A stretch of DNA of 7,996 nucleotides from CABMGU01 sp035292785 (GCA_035292785.1 DATDPK010000040.1:1-7996); one strand, 5' to 3'. Positions 1 to 6,118 are shown, counted from the first letter of the stretch. Numbers and translations: made by a program. The notes: generated by a model from the sequence alone, not told the origin.

Positions 1-347
1 AGCGTGTCAAATCCTCCTTGTGGCACAAACGGCCCTCTGCCTTCAAGTGGCGGTATTTGTTTTCCAAAGGCGTCAATTCCTTGTATTATTGTTGGGTCAA
101 ATCCTGAAAGATATATCTTGTCTCCCGGCCCTCCCACGTCGTATGTTCCCCTGTTTTCTATCTCTATCAGCGCATTGAACGGCTCTGTGTCAAAGAGTGT
201 TGGTGGAGGCAAATTTGTTGCGAACGCGAGTCTTAGTCCTTCTGACCCGCTTCTGAATTCTTGTGGCTGTGGTTTTCCTGCTGGTTGTTGGGCAGCGCAC
301 GAAGCCAGAATGAGTAGTCCTATTATCACCAAGACGCTCTTTTTCAT
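1..347 (-). CDS. Lipoprotein of unknown function, paralogue of its upstream neighbour (partial, C-terminus outside window)
   Basis: Read from an ATG at 347 to the window edge; 115 full codons are visible and no stop is seen. The N-terminus is a lipoprotein signal: two lysines, a hydrophobic stretch (residues 5-15) and the lipobox Leu-Ala-Ser-Cys with Cys17 as the likely lipidated residue. A Gln/Pro-rich linker (about 18-30) leads to a beta-rich domain (from about 34) whose centre, NALIEIENRGTYDV (58-71), matches NAVVELNNKGVYDV in the lipoprotein encoded just upstream. The start is supported by GGAG at 359-356, eight bases before the ATG. It is last visible in a four-gene leftward operon, 41 bases after the preceding stop; a TATA-like stretch in that gap may give it an extra promoter. 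I do not recognise a named family. Anchoring to the outer membrane face is inferred; surface scaffold or ligand-binding roles are both possible. Confidence 0.85.
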   Translation of the reverse strand, partial: MKKSVLVIIGLLILASCAAQQPAGKPQPQEFRSGSEGLRLAFATNLPPPTLFDTEPFNALIEIENRGTYDVGGPGDKIYLSGFDPTIIQGIDAFGKQIPPLEGRGPFVPQGGFDT

Positions 348-370
348 GTTTGTTTCTCCATTTGTCTTGT

Positions 371-380
371 TTTATATACT
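371..380 (-). promoter_or_regulatory. TATA-like box between the two lipoprotein genes
   Basis: On the minus strand the gap between the two lipoprotein genes reads AGTATATAAA. Its centre is about 28 bases before the ATG at 347, so initiation about 25 bases downstream would give an almost leaderless message and leave the GGAG at 359-356 outside the transcript. It may be a secondary internal promoter or simply AT-rich spacer. Confidence 0.3.
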
Positions 381-388
381 TTGTGGTG

Positions 389-1333
389 TTAATGCAGCCT
401 GCTTATCATCAATGGATTGCTTGCAACAGTCATATACCCGTAGTCCAGTTCTGTTGTCAGTATTGTTGTGAATGTTCCTGCCGTTATTCCATATCTTTGC
501 CGTGATTCGCATATTACTCTTGCTTCTTGTCCTGCTTCCAGTATTGCCGGGTTTGGCGCGCACAAAAGTGTTTCATCCTGCAGTTTTGCGCTTACGCTTA
601 CTTTGTTGAATTTTATTGCTCCCACTCCTCCGCATGCAGTGCTTATTGCGTCTGTGCTCAGCACTTGTCCGCTTCCAAGGTTTTGCAGATAAATGGCAAA
701 TACCGGCCTTACGTCATTGCCTTCTGGAGCCATTATTGGCTCAATTCTTGTTACTGCCACCGGCGCTCCCTGTCCTCCTCCCAAGCTTACCGGCATTGCC
801 GTGCACGCTTTTCGCAGATTCCTGTTTGCAATATCTGGGTCAATGCATACTTGTGCGCTTGCGTATGTCTTGTATGGGTAGCAGGATTGGAATATTATTT
901 GTGTTTGGTAGCTTTCTGCTTGTGGTGGAAGTTCTTTGCTTCTCATTCTTATTGGTATTCTTGTGAAATCCCCTTCTGGGTTGTATTGTGTTTTTCCGCC
1001 GAGTGTGAACGCGCCTGTTTTCTGCATTCCTGGCAGTAATTGCACGTATTGTTCTTCAAATATCAATGCATATTTTCCGTTCGTCACGTCGTAAACTCCC
1101 TTGTTGTTCAGTTCAACTACTGCATTTACCTGCTGTCCTGAGTAAACTTGCATTTGTGTTTCCGGTCCAAATCTTGCTTCCACTGCCTCTGTTCCTGTGT
1201 ATATCAGCGGCAGTATTGGTCTTTGTGTTGGCGCCAGCTGGCACGCTGTAAGAATAATCAACATTAGGATTATTTTACTTGAAAAACCGCGGTTTTTCGA
1301 GTTTCCAAAAAATTTCATTTTTTGTGATTTCAT
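389..1333 (-). CDS. Two-domain lipoprotein of unknown function, part of the surface-protein operon
   Basis: 314 residues. A basic N-terminus is followed by a hydrophobic segment (21-30) and the lipobox Leu-Thr-Ala-Cys (Cys31), so the mature protein should be tethered to the outer face of the membrane. Two beta-rich domains follow. The first (about 45-160) is clearly related to the neighbouring lipoprotein at 1-347, sharing the N-A-[VL]-x-E-[LI]-x-N-[KR]-G-x-Y-D-V core at 70-83. The second (about 190-312) has its own NLGSGQV stretch (218-224) recalling that core. Six cysteines remain after the lipidated one (151, 163, 177, 234, 258, 275), suiting extracellular disulfides. The ATG at 1333 overlaps the upstream TGA as ATGA and is preceded by AAAGGAG (1350-1344, ten bases away). 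Met6 is an alternative start that would still keep the signal. No named family recognised; an adhesin, scaffold or binding protein are all possible. Confidence 0.87.
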   Translation of the reverse strand: MKSQKMKFFGNSKNRGFSSKIILMLIILTACQLAPTQRPILPLIYTGTEAVEARFGPETQMQVYSGQQVNAVVELNNKGVYDVTNGKYALIFEEQYVQLLPGMQKTGAFTLGGKTQYNPEGDFTRIPIRMRSKELPPQAESYQTQIIFQSCYPYKTYASAQVCIDPDIANRNLRKACTAMPVSLGGGQGAPVAVTRIEPIMAPEGNDVRPVFAIYLQNLGSGQVLSTDAISTACGGVGAIKFNKVSVSAKLQDETLLCAPNPAILEAGQEARVICESRQRYGITAGTFTTILTTELDYGYMTVASNPLMISRLH

Positions 1334-2799
1334 ATTTGTGGAACTCCTTTTACCTCTACGTTGAATGTTTCTTTTGTTTTGTATGTGTATTTTGCTGTTA
1401 CTTTAAAGTTTCTGATTGCCAGGTCTGAGTTTCCAATCAGCGCTGATTGGTCTGTTATTTTTGTGTGCAATACAAATACCCGTACACCTGCTCTTACTGG
1501 TTGCTGTTTCAACAATTCTTCCATCAGCGGTTTTGGCACGTTGCATACGCATTCCTGCGGCCCGCATCCTGCGCATTGTATTGTCGTGTACCCGTCTATG
1601 TCTTCTATTGTTATTCCAGGCGGGCTTGTAACAACAAGTTCGCTGATGTTCTTCAGTTCTCCTCTCCATTGGTTTACAACGGACAGTGTTAATGCAGGTC
1701 CATACTGTAATTGGCTGCTTATTCCTATTAGCGATGCATCTGTTGAGCCGAATCTCAGTCCAATGCTTATTGGTCCTGGTGTGTTTTTTGTTTCTGTTGT
1801 TTTTTCTGTGATTTTGAACTCGTCAAGCGGGTCTCTGTCTGTGTAAGACCTCATTTTTTCCTGTTCCATGAAATACATTTTTCTGTATGCGCTTGTGATA
1901 AAGTTGAATGATGCTTCCATTGCAAGGTCGTGCTTTCCAACCCCGAGCGCGGTAGAATCAAATATGCAGTCTATCTCTGTTTGTTCTCTGTTGAATAGTT
2001 CTATTTTTGCTGCCGGTCTTATTTCCTTTGCTGGTTTTTTGCTGATTATTTTTTCTTCAAAGCAGTTTATCTCAACCGTGATTGGTTCATCCAGTTTGAA
2101 AGTTTCTGCTTTTAGTGTGGCAAAAATTTCAACTTGTTGTGGTATCGCAAAAACATTTCTTTCAAACTGCAAATTCCTCTGCAGGAATACTCCCAGCGGT
2201 CTTTTCGCGTTTTCATCAATCACTCCCGCTTCTGCGTCGTATTTTGCCAGTATCAGCCCTCTTTCTATTTCTTCTGTGACTATTCCAGGCACTGCCATTA
2301 TATCTTTGATAGTCTGTTGTGCTATGTCCACTTGTGCCTGCATTGCTTCTCCTATTCTGCTTCCAGTTTGGAACCAGGTTGGGACTGTGAACGTTAAAAT
2401 CCAGAAAATAAGGACATTCATTCCTATTATCATGAATCCTTTTACGCCTTTTGAGAAAATTAGTCCTATAAGAAAGAACAGTATTACTGCGCTTATGATG
2501 ATTGGGTTTGCACCCAGCATTGCAAGTGCGATAAACACAGGCACCAATCCCCAGTAAAATGCTATTTTTGATGATAAGTCAGGATTGATTATTGTCAGTG
2601 CCAGCACGCCGATAATCGGAAGTATCAATGGCAGCCTTAGTCCAAGCCTGCTTAGCACAAAATACAGCACAAATCCGCCTATTATTACTAAAATTATCAG
2701 CAGAATTCTTGTTGGCCCTTTTCGCGCAAAGATGTCCCCGAGGGCTTTTTTAATCGCGCCTTCTTCTTGCGCTGGTGTTAATTGTCCTTTTTTGTTCAT
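1330..2799 (-). CDS. Five-helix membrane protein with large extracellular beta domain, unknown function
   Basis: 489 residues. A short charged, Lys-rich N-terminus (1-30, probably cytoplasmic) precedes five hydrophobic helices at about 31-50, 53-72, 79-96, 98-115 and 120-140. An odd helix count puts residues 141-489 outside. The outer part starts with a probable helical stretch (147-190), then a beta-rich region with Cys246 and Cys278, and a C-terminal domain (about 343-489). That last domain opens with ISIGLRFGST (345-354) and carries ALTLSVVNQWRGELKNIS (369-386), recalling the core of the downstream lipoproteins, although more weakly. It also holds a tight cysteine cluster C409, C412, C417 and C419. 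The gene is joined by ATGA overlaps to both neighbours, with GAGGT at 2814-2810 as ribosome site. It is the only multi-helix protein of the operon, so it may be the membrane platform of a complex; that is inference. No transporter or enzyme motif is visible. Confidence 0.88.
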   Translation of the reverse strand: MNKKGQLTPAQEEGAIKKALGDIFARKGPTRILLIILVIIGGFVLYFVLSRLGLRLPLILPIIGVLALTIINPDLSSKIAFYWGLVPVFIALAMLGANPIIISAVILFFLIGLIFSKGVKGFMIIGMNVLIFWILTFTVPTWFQTGSRIGEAMQAQVDIAQQTIKDIMAVPGIVTEEIERGLILAKYDAEAGVIDENAKRPLGVFLQRNLQFERNVFAIPQQVEIFATLKAETFKLDEPITVEINCFEEKIISKKPAKEIRPAAKIELFNREQTEIDCIFDSTALGVGKHDLAMEASFNFITSAYRKMYFMEQEKMRSYTDRDPLDEFKITEKTTETKNTPGPISIGLRFGSTDASLIGISSQLQYGPALTLSVVNQWRGELKNISELVVTSPPGITIEDIDGYTTIQCAGCGPQECVCNVPKPLMEELLKQQPVRAGVRVFVLHTKITDQSALIGNSDLAIRNFKVTAKYTYKTKETFNVEVKGVPQI

Positions 2800-3953
2800 T
2801 CCACTCGGACCTCGAGCTTTACTATGTCTAGCTCGGTGAGTGGCCTTATTTCAAGATAGTTATTTCCTTCGCGCACCACCGCGCTTATGTCGCGGGTGAA
2901 CGTGGGACCTTTTTGGTCTATTATATCCAATTTTCCATTGACGTTTGTTTCTGCTCTTTTTGCTCTTCCGTCGTCAACAAATTCAATTGTCAGGATTATT
3001 TTTTTGCTTTTGTCCAATACGTCGTTGTATAAGCTGCTTTTGACGTCAAAGAAGTCAACAAATGCCTTGACCGGCTTCACCATTGTTCTTATTCTTACTT
3101 GTTCTATTCTGTAGCTTCCTTTTGTTATCTTGAAAGTTATTGTGTTCTTTCCATCTCTCAAATCTTCTTCATATATTTCTTGTCTGTTCAGGCTTTCGCA
3201 CGCTGGTACTGCTGATGAGATTATTTTATCATTCAGTTCTATGATTAATTGTCCTATTTCTTGTTGTTCGCATATTGGGTAGAAGTTCAAATATCCGTTT
3301 TCAAAATTGTCTATCTCTGCATCTGATATGCTGAACGTGTTTATCGCTATTTGTTTTGTTGGGTCTGTTATGTCTCCAACAATTTTCACATCGCTCAATG
3401 AGTATCTTTTGCTTGAAAGGAATCCTCCAGTTACGTATAATTCGAGTGTGTTTGCATCTCTCAGCAATGTTTTTGACAATGTTATCGGCGGCGGATTCTG
3501 TGACTGGACTTGTGCTTCAAATATCTTGACTCCGTTGAGCAGTATGTTCAGTACTCCTCTTCTTTCTGTTGCCTGCAGGCTTAATATCACGTTTTCAGTA
3601 TTTTGTACGTTTATTCCGAATACTATTGTTTTGCGTTCGTCGCTGAACCATCCTTTTTTGATTGTGAACGGATTTTCCTGTGCAAGTACTTGTGCATTTC
3701 TCGTTTCAGCGAGGTATATGTTTGGCAATGGGTGGTCAAACTGGTTTCTTGATACAAATGCCAGTCTTCCTATTGCTGTGCTTAAGAGAACATTTTCCTC
3801 TTCTTCTGCTGCAGTAATATTTTCTCCTTCAAGTAGCGCTCTTCTTTCTTCAGGAGGTAAAAATAGTATGTAAAAAATGAATATGAGAGTTATTATTCCG
3901 ATGAGTGCTGCTGCTGGGCTGCCTGTTTGTATTTTTGCTGAGCGCCTTGTCAT
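2796..3953 (-). CDS. Membrane-anchored surface protein with three beta repeats, first gene of the operon
   Basis: 385 residues. A basic N-terminus (Arg3, Arg4, Lys7) precedes one hydrophobic helix (about 14-32), giving an N-inside, C-outside anchor rather than a cleaved signal. The outer part contains three copies of a beta-rich unit: R1 about 135-174, R2 about 236-275 and R3 about 334-369. Each opens with a hydrophobic strand ending in Asn-Gly or Asn-Asp and closes with a strand like LRDANTLEL (164-172), LRDGKNTITF (265-274) or VREGNNYLEI (360-369). This resembles stacked Ig-like or jelly-roll sandwiches; I cannot name the family. Two cysteines (228, 252) flank the second repeat. The ATG at 3953 is preceded by AAGGTGA (3963-3957), three bases away, and by a good TATA box at 4002-3995. 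Its TGA overlaps the next ATG (ATGA). As operon leader it may be the outward-reaching part of the assembly, which is inference. Confidence 0.87.
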   Translation of the reverse strand: MTRRSAKIQTGSPAAALIGIITLIFIFYILFLPPEERRALLEGENITAAEEEENVLLSTAIGRLAFVSRNQFDHPLPNIYLAETRNAQVLAQENPFTIKKGWFSDERKTIVFGINVQNTENVILSLQATERRGVLNILLNGVKIFEAQVQSQNPPPITLSKTLLRDANTLELYVTGGFLSSKRYSLSDVKIVGDITDPTKQIAINTFSISDAEIDNFENGYLNFYPICEQQEIGQLIIELNDKIISSAVPACESLNRQEIYEEDLRDGKNTITFKITKGSYRIEQVRIRTMVKPVKAFVDFFDVKSSLYNDVLDKSKKIILTIEFVDDGRAKRAETNVNGKLDIIDQKGPTFTRDISAVVREGNNYLEIRPLTELDIVKLEVRVE

Positions 3954-3994
3954 CCTTCACCTTTTTTGTTATTAATAAAACCCATATCGGATAC

Positions 3995-4011
3995 TATTTA
4001 AACGTTTCGAA
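3995..4011 (-). promoter_or_regulatory. Promoter (BRE plus TATA) of the leftward surface-protein operon
   Basis: On the minus strand CGAAAC is followed closely by TTTAAATA (4002-3995), a good match to an archaeal BRE and TATA pair. Initiation would fall near 3972, giving a leader of about 19 bases that still contains the AAGGTGA ribosome site. No other strong TATA box is seen before the downstream genes apart from a doubtful one at 371-380. Confidence 0.65.
4000..4011. repeat. Overlapping small palindromes between the divergent TATA boxes
   Basis: AAACGTTT (4000-4007) and TTCGAA (4006-4011) are perfect palindromes that share two bases. They lie over the leftward TATA/BRE and immediately before the rightward one. 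A protein bound here could affect both promoters. Palindromes this short arise easily by chance, so the operator role is only a suggestion. Confidence 0.3.
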
Positions 4012-4026
4012 CACAAAATTTATATA
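4011..4026 (+). promoter_or_regulatory. Promoter of the rightward exported-protein pair
   Basis: ACACAAAA is followed by the TATA box TTTATATA (4019-4026). Initiation would be near 4048, just before the likely ribosome site GGGGTG at 4052-4057, five bases from the ATG at 4063. Another SD-like stretch, GAGGAGTGA at 4042-4050, lies at or just upstream of that start point. The box is back to back with the leftward promoter; their centres are only about 24 bases apart. Confidence 0.6.
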
Positions 4027-4062
4027 TCATTTACTATCATTGAGGAGTGATGGGGTGCTAAT

Positions 4063-4431
4063 ATGAGAAAGAGTCTAATGTTGTTCATTGTTTTGCTTGC
4101 TTTGCCTGTTTCTGCTAGTTACGATTCTTCCAGCTACAGTTATTCTTTTGACCGCGATTTTGAGTACGTGAAATATCGTGAGTCTGAGAGCGCGCAGAGA
4201 AGTCATGATGACTGCAGTTCTTATGACTATGATTATTACGGCAGTTATTGCGACAGTTCCAGCGACCGTTATTCTTACCATCGCAGCCGCGAGTTTGAGT
4301 TTGGAAGATATAGCGAGAGTGTCCGTGCTTCAGGTGATTCCAACAGTTATTATTATGACAGAAGTTATGACGATTACTATTATCCTGATAGGAGGTCTGC
4401 TTACGTGCCGTATGGCGCTGGCTTTTATTGA
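4063..4431 (+). CDS. Small exported Tyr/Ser-rich protein with internal duplication
   Basis: 122 residues. A typical signal peptide (basic start, hydrophobic 5-15, probable cleavage after Ala18) leads into a low-complexity chain. The mature part has 23 tyrosines in about 104 residues, many Ser, Asp and Arg, and only two cysteines (51, 63). There is an internal duplication with an offset of 45 residues: 25-44 aligns without gaps to 70-89, with ten identities in twenty, including YSY, an R-[DE]-F-E-[YF] block and a conserved Tyr-x-Glu-Ser. Tyr-rich tails follow each unit, ending in DYDYYGSY and SYDDYYY. No transmembrane helix follows the signal. The start is supported by GGGGTG five bases upstream. 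It is translationally coupled to the next gene. I recognise no family; a self-associating surface-coat or matrix protein is a reasonable guess from composition, nothing more. Confidence 0.82.
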   Translation: MRKSLMLFIVLLALPVSASYDSSSYSYSFDRDFEYVKYRESESAQRSHDDCSSYDYDYYGSYCDSSSDRYSYHRSREFEFGRYSESVRASGDSNSYYYDRSYDDYYYPDRRSAYVPYGAGFY

Positions 4432-4970
4432 TGAAGTATTTTCTTCTTTTTTTGTTGCTGGCTAGTTCTGTTTTTGCTTACGAGTTTTACAATAACGAGA
4501 ATGAGTTCAGGAATAACCGCGATTACGCCTTGTCCAATCCTTATGACGGCTATGATGTGGAGCCTGACTTCGATAAATATGAATGTTTTAGTTTGGATGA
4601 TTACAATTATTACGCTAATGAGGACCCTTACGACAGCACCGACCCTTTGACAGCAAGAAACATCGGCAGTGATTTTGACAACCTGCGTTATGAGGACCAG
4701 TTAAGAATTATCAACGAGAACCCAAATGACGGTTTGGACGAGAATGATGTTGATGATTACAATGATATGGAGTGTTGGACGTTAAAGGATTACAACAAGT
4801 ATGCGCGCCAAAAGCCCAGCGACAGGTGGGATGAGCTTTATTTCCGCGACTTTGATGATTTGGAGCAGGTTAACGACATCGGCATCAGAAGATACGGCAT
4901 TATTGAGCCTGATGACCTACAATATTTTGACTTGCAGCGCACAGTTCGCAATTATGATGAATACGACTGA
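4431..4970 (+). CDS. Exported acidic Asp/Tyr/Asn-rich protein with duplicated module
   Basis: 179 residues from the ATG at 4431. A TTG at 4428 would add only one Met; ATG is preferred because it gives a clean signal peptide, MKYFLLFLLLASSVFA, with likely cleavage after Ala16. The mature chain is very acidic (about 45 Asp/Glu against 16 Lys/Arg) and rich in Tyr and Asn. A module occurs twice: about 36-68 and 97-131. Both have Asn-Pro-x-Asp-Gly followed, after 11 or 13 residues, by EC[FW][ST]L, then [DK]DYN[YK]YA (ECFSLDDYNYYA at 51-62, ECWTLKDYNKYA at 114-125). A decayed third copy may lie at 159-179. Each full copy holds one cysteine (52, 115). The start overlaps the previous stop as TGATG, with no SD at normal distance, so coupling is likely. 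Calcium or other cation binding is possible from the acidity, but no canonical EF-hand or dockerin loop is visible. Family unknown. Confidence 0.82.
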   Translation: MKYFLLFLLLASSVFAYEFYNNENEFRNNRDYALSNPYDGYDVEPDFDKYECFSLDDYNYYANEDPYDSTDPLTARNIGSDFDNLRYEDQLRIINENPNDGLDENDVDDYNDMECWTLKDYNKYARQKPSDRWDELYFRDFDDLEQVNDIGIRRYGIIEPDDLQYFDLQRTVRNYDEYD

Positions 4971-4976
4971 TAAACC

Positions 4977-4983
4977 TTTTATA
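4977..4983 (+). promoter_or_regulatory. TATA box of pelA, placed for a leaderless mRNA
   Basis: TTTTATA begins six bases after the stop of the acidic-protein gene. Its centre is 26 bases before the A of the pelA ATG, the usual archaeal distance from TATA box to start of transcription. No Shine-Dalgarno is present in the pyrimidine-rich stretch before that ATG, which agrees with leaderless initiation. Confidence 0.55.
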
Positions 4984-5005
4984 CTCTCATTCTAGCTTTC
5001 CTTTC

Positions 5006-6061
5006 ATGAAGATATTGAAGAAGGACTTGAAGCAGGGAGAGGTCAAGCTTTCGATTGAAACTCCTGATGATGTGTGGTATGTTTCCCAGTTCTTAGACCC
5101 AGGAGATATTCTAAAAGGTAAAACTCCAAGAAAAATCAAGCCTACTGAAGAGGCTTCTGCTGAGAAGCGTATGGTGTTTATCGCACTTCAAATTGAAAAG
5201 GTCGAATTTTCTAAAACTACCAATGCTTTGCGCGCTGGCGGTAAAATCTTGGAAGGCCCCGAAGATGTTCCGCACGGCAGCTATCATACTTTCTCAATAG
5301 AGCCAGGAATAAGAATCTCAATCATCAAGCCTAAATGGTACAGTTATCAGTTGGACCGTTTGGAAGAAGCTGCTGAGTCAAAGCTTCCTAAAATTATAAT
5401 TTGCATTTTTGACAGGGAGGAGGCTTTTTTTGCTTTGATGAAGCGTTCTGGTGTTGAAATTCTCGCCCAGCTTAGGGGAGAAGTCGAGCGCAAGCGTGTT
5501 GCTCAAAAGGCAAAGGGCGGTTTTTATGAGCAAATCATTAAGCAATTAGAAGAATACGATGCCCGTTTCAAGCTTGACTTCATTATTCTTGCCAGTCCTG
5601 CTTTTTGGAAGGAGGATTTGTTCAAAGTCTTGAAAAATGATGCATTAAAAAAGAAAATCGTTCAGGCAACCTGTTCTTCTGTTGACGAGTCTGCTTTTGA
5701 TGAAGTTTTGAAGCGTGACGAGGTGCGCTCTGCTTTGCGTCAGGAACGTACTTCAAAAGAGCTTGTTCTCGTGGAAGAGGTTATGTCTGGGATTGCCAAG
5801 AAGGGCGCTGTTGTTTATGGCTTGAAGGCAGTCGAAGAGGCTTCTTTGGCTGGCGCTGTTGCAAAATTGCTTGTTACTGATACTCTTATTCAAAAAATGC
5901 GTCAGCAAAACACTTTCGCACGTCTTGATGCAATAATGCGCAGTGTTGACAAGCAGAAGGGCGATGTTGTTCTTATTTCTTCAGAGCACGTTGGCGGAAA
6001 AAAACTCGATGGCATTGGCGGAATAGCTGCTTTGTTAAGATATAAGCTATCATACGAATGA
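5006..6061 (+). CDS. pelA: Pelota (Dom34 homologue), ribosome rescue factor
   Basis: 351 residues, the full length of archaeal Pelota. The family is an eRF1 paralogue that, with GTP-bound aEF1A and then ABCE1, splits ribosomes stalled on damaged or stop-less mRNA. The N-terminal Sm-like domain (about 1-125) contains DDVWYVSQFLDPGD (21-34) and a basic patch (K38-K45). The central eRF1-like domain (about 128-250) lacks the GGQ peptidyl-hydrolysis motif, as expected for Pelota, and keeps the KGGFYEQI segment (170-177). The C-terminal domain (about 253-351) contains VVYGLKAVEEA (269-279) and ends in the typical GIGGIAALLRYKL (336-348). The ATG at 5006 has no SD but a TATA box 26 bases upstream, so the mRNA is probably leaderless. 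It appears complete and unremarkable. A release factor aRF1 is excluded by the missing GGQ and by length. Confidence 0.97.
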   Translation: MKILKKDLKQGEVKLSIETPDDVWYVSQFLDPGDILKGKTPRKIKPTEEASAEKRMVFIALQIEKVEFSKTTNALRAGGKILEGPEDVPHGSYHTFSIEPGIRISIIKPKWYSYQLDRLEEAAESKLPKIIICIFDREEAFFALMKRSGVEILAQLRGEVERKRVAQKAKGGFYEQIIKQLEEYDARFKLDFIILASPAFWKEDLFKVLKNDALKKKIVQATCSSVDESAFDEVLKRDEVRSALRQERTSKELVLVEEVMSGIAKKGAVVYGLKAVEEASLAGAVAKLLVTDTLIQKMRQQNTFARLDAIMRSVDKQKGDVVLISSEHVGGKKLDGIGGIAALLRYKLSYE

Positions 6062-6089
6062 CAACAGCGATGTTTTACACAATAAAAAC

Positions 6090-6097
6090 TTAAATAT
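6090..6097 (+). promoter_or_regulatory. TATA-like box upstream of a non-coding hairpin
   Basis: TTAAATAT follows an A-rich BRE-like stretch (ATAAAAAC) in the gap after pelA. Initiation about 26 bases on would be at 6119-6120, the first paired base of the hairpin at 6120-6149. No open reading frame longer than about nine codons begins between there and 6286, so if active it makes either a small RNA or a long leader for the regulator gene. Confidence 0.4.
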
Positions 6098-6118
6098 CTC
6101 CTGTCTCTACAGTTTCTC

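Noticed and set aside
344..361. Five-codon upstream frame ending as ATGA on the start of the first lipoprotein
   Set aside because: Its ATG lies immediately before the SD itself and has no ribosome site of its own; it is probably chance.
4..471. Plus-strand open frame crossing the two lipoprotein genes
   Set aside because: It runs across an intergenic gap and two minus-strand genes whose lipoboxes and shared domain are clear, and it has no initiation signal.
1868..2557. Long plus-strand open frame (229 codons) opposite the five-helix protein gene
   Set aside because: It lies wholly inside a better minus-strand gene with ribosome site, membrane helices and ATGA overlaps on both sides. It has no ribosome site of its own, and its hydrophobicity reflects the complement of helix codons.
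3307..3873. Plus-strand open frame of 188 codons opposite the beta-repeat gene
   Set aside because: It is a shadow of the minus-strand coding frame, with no promoter or ribosome site and low-complexity Ser/Phe/Leu content.
4050..4061. Three-codon frame (Met-Gly-Cys-stop) just before the Tyr-rich gene
   Set aside because: It follows an SD-like stretch, but it is too short to judge and overlaps the ribosome site of the real gene.
4075..4281. Minus-strand frame inside the Tyr-rich gene
   Set aside because: Its Val/Ile/Thr repeats are the complement of the Tyr/Asp/Ser codons of the real gene.
4063..4970. CRISPR or tandem DNA repeats in the repetitive-protein genes
   Set aside because: The repeats are at protein level only and have diverged; the DNA shows no exact repeat and spacer pattern.
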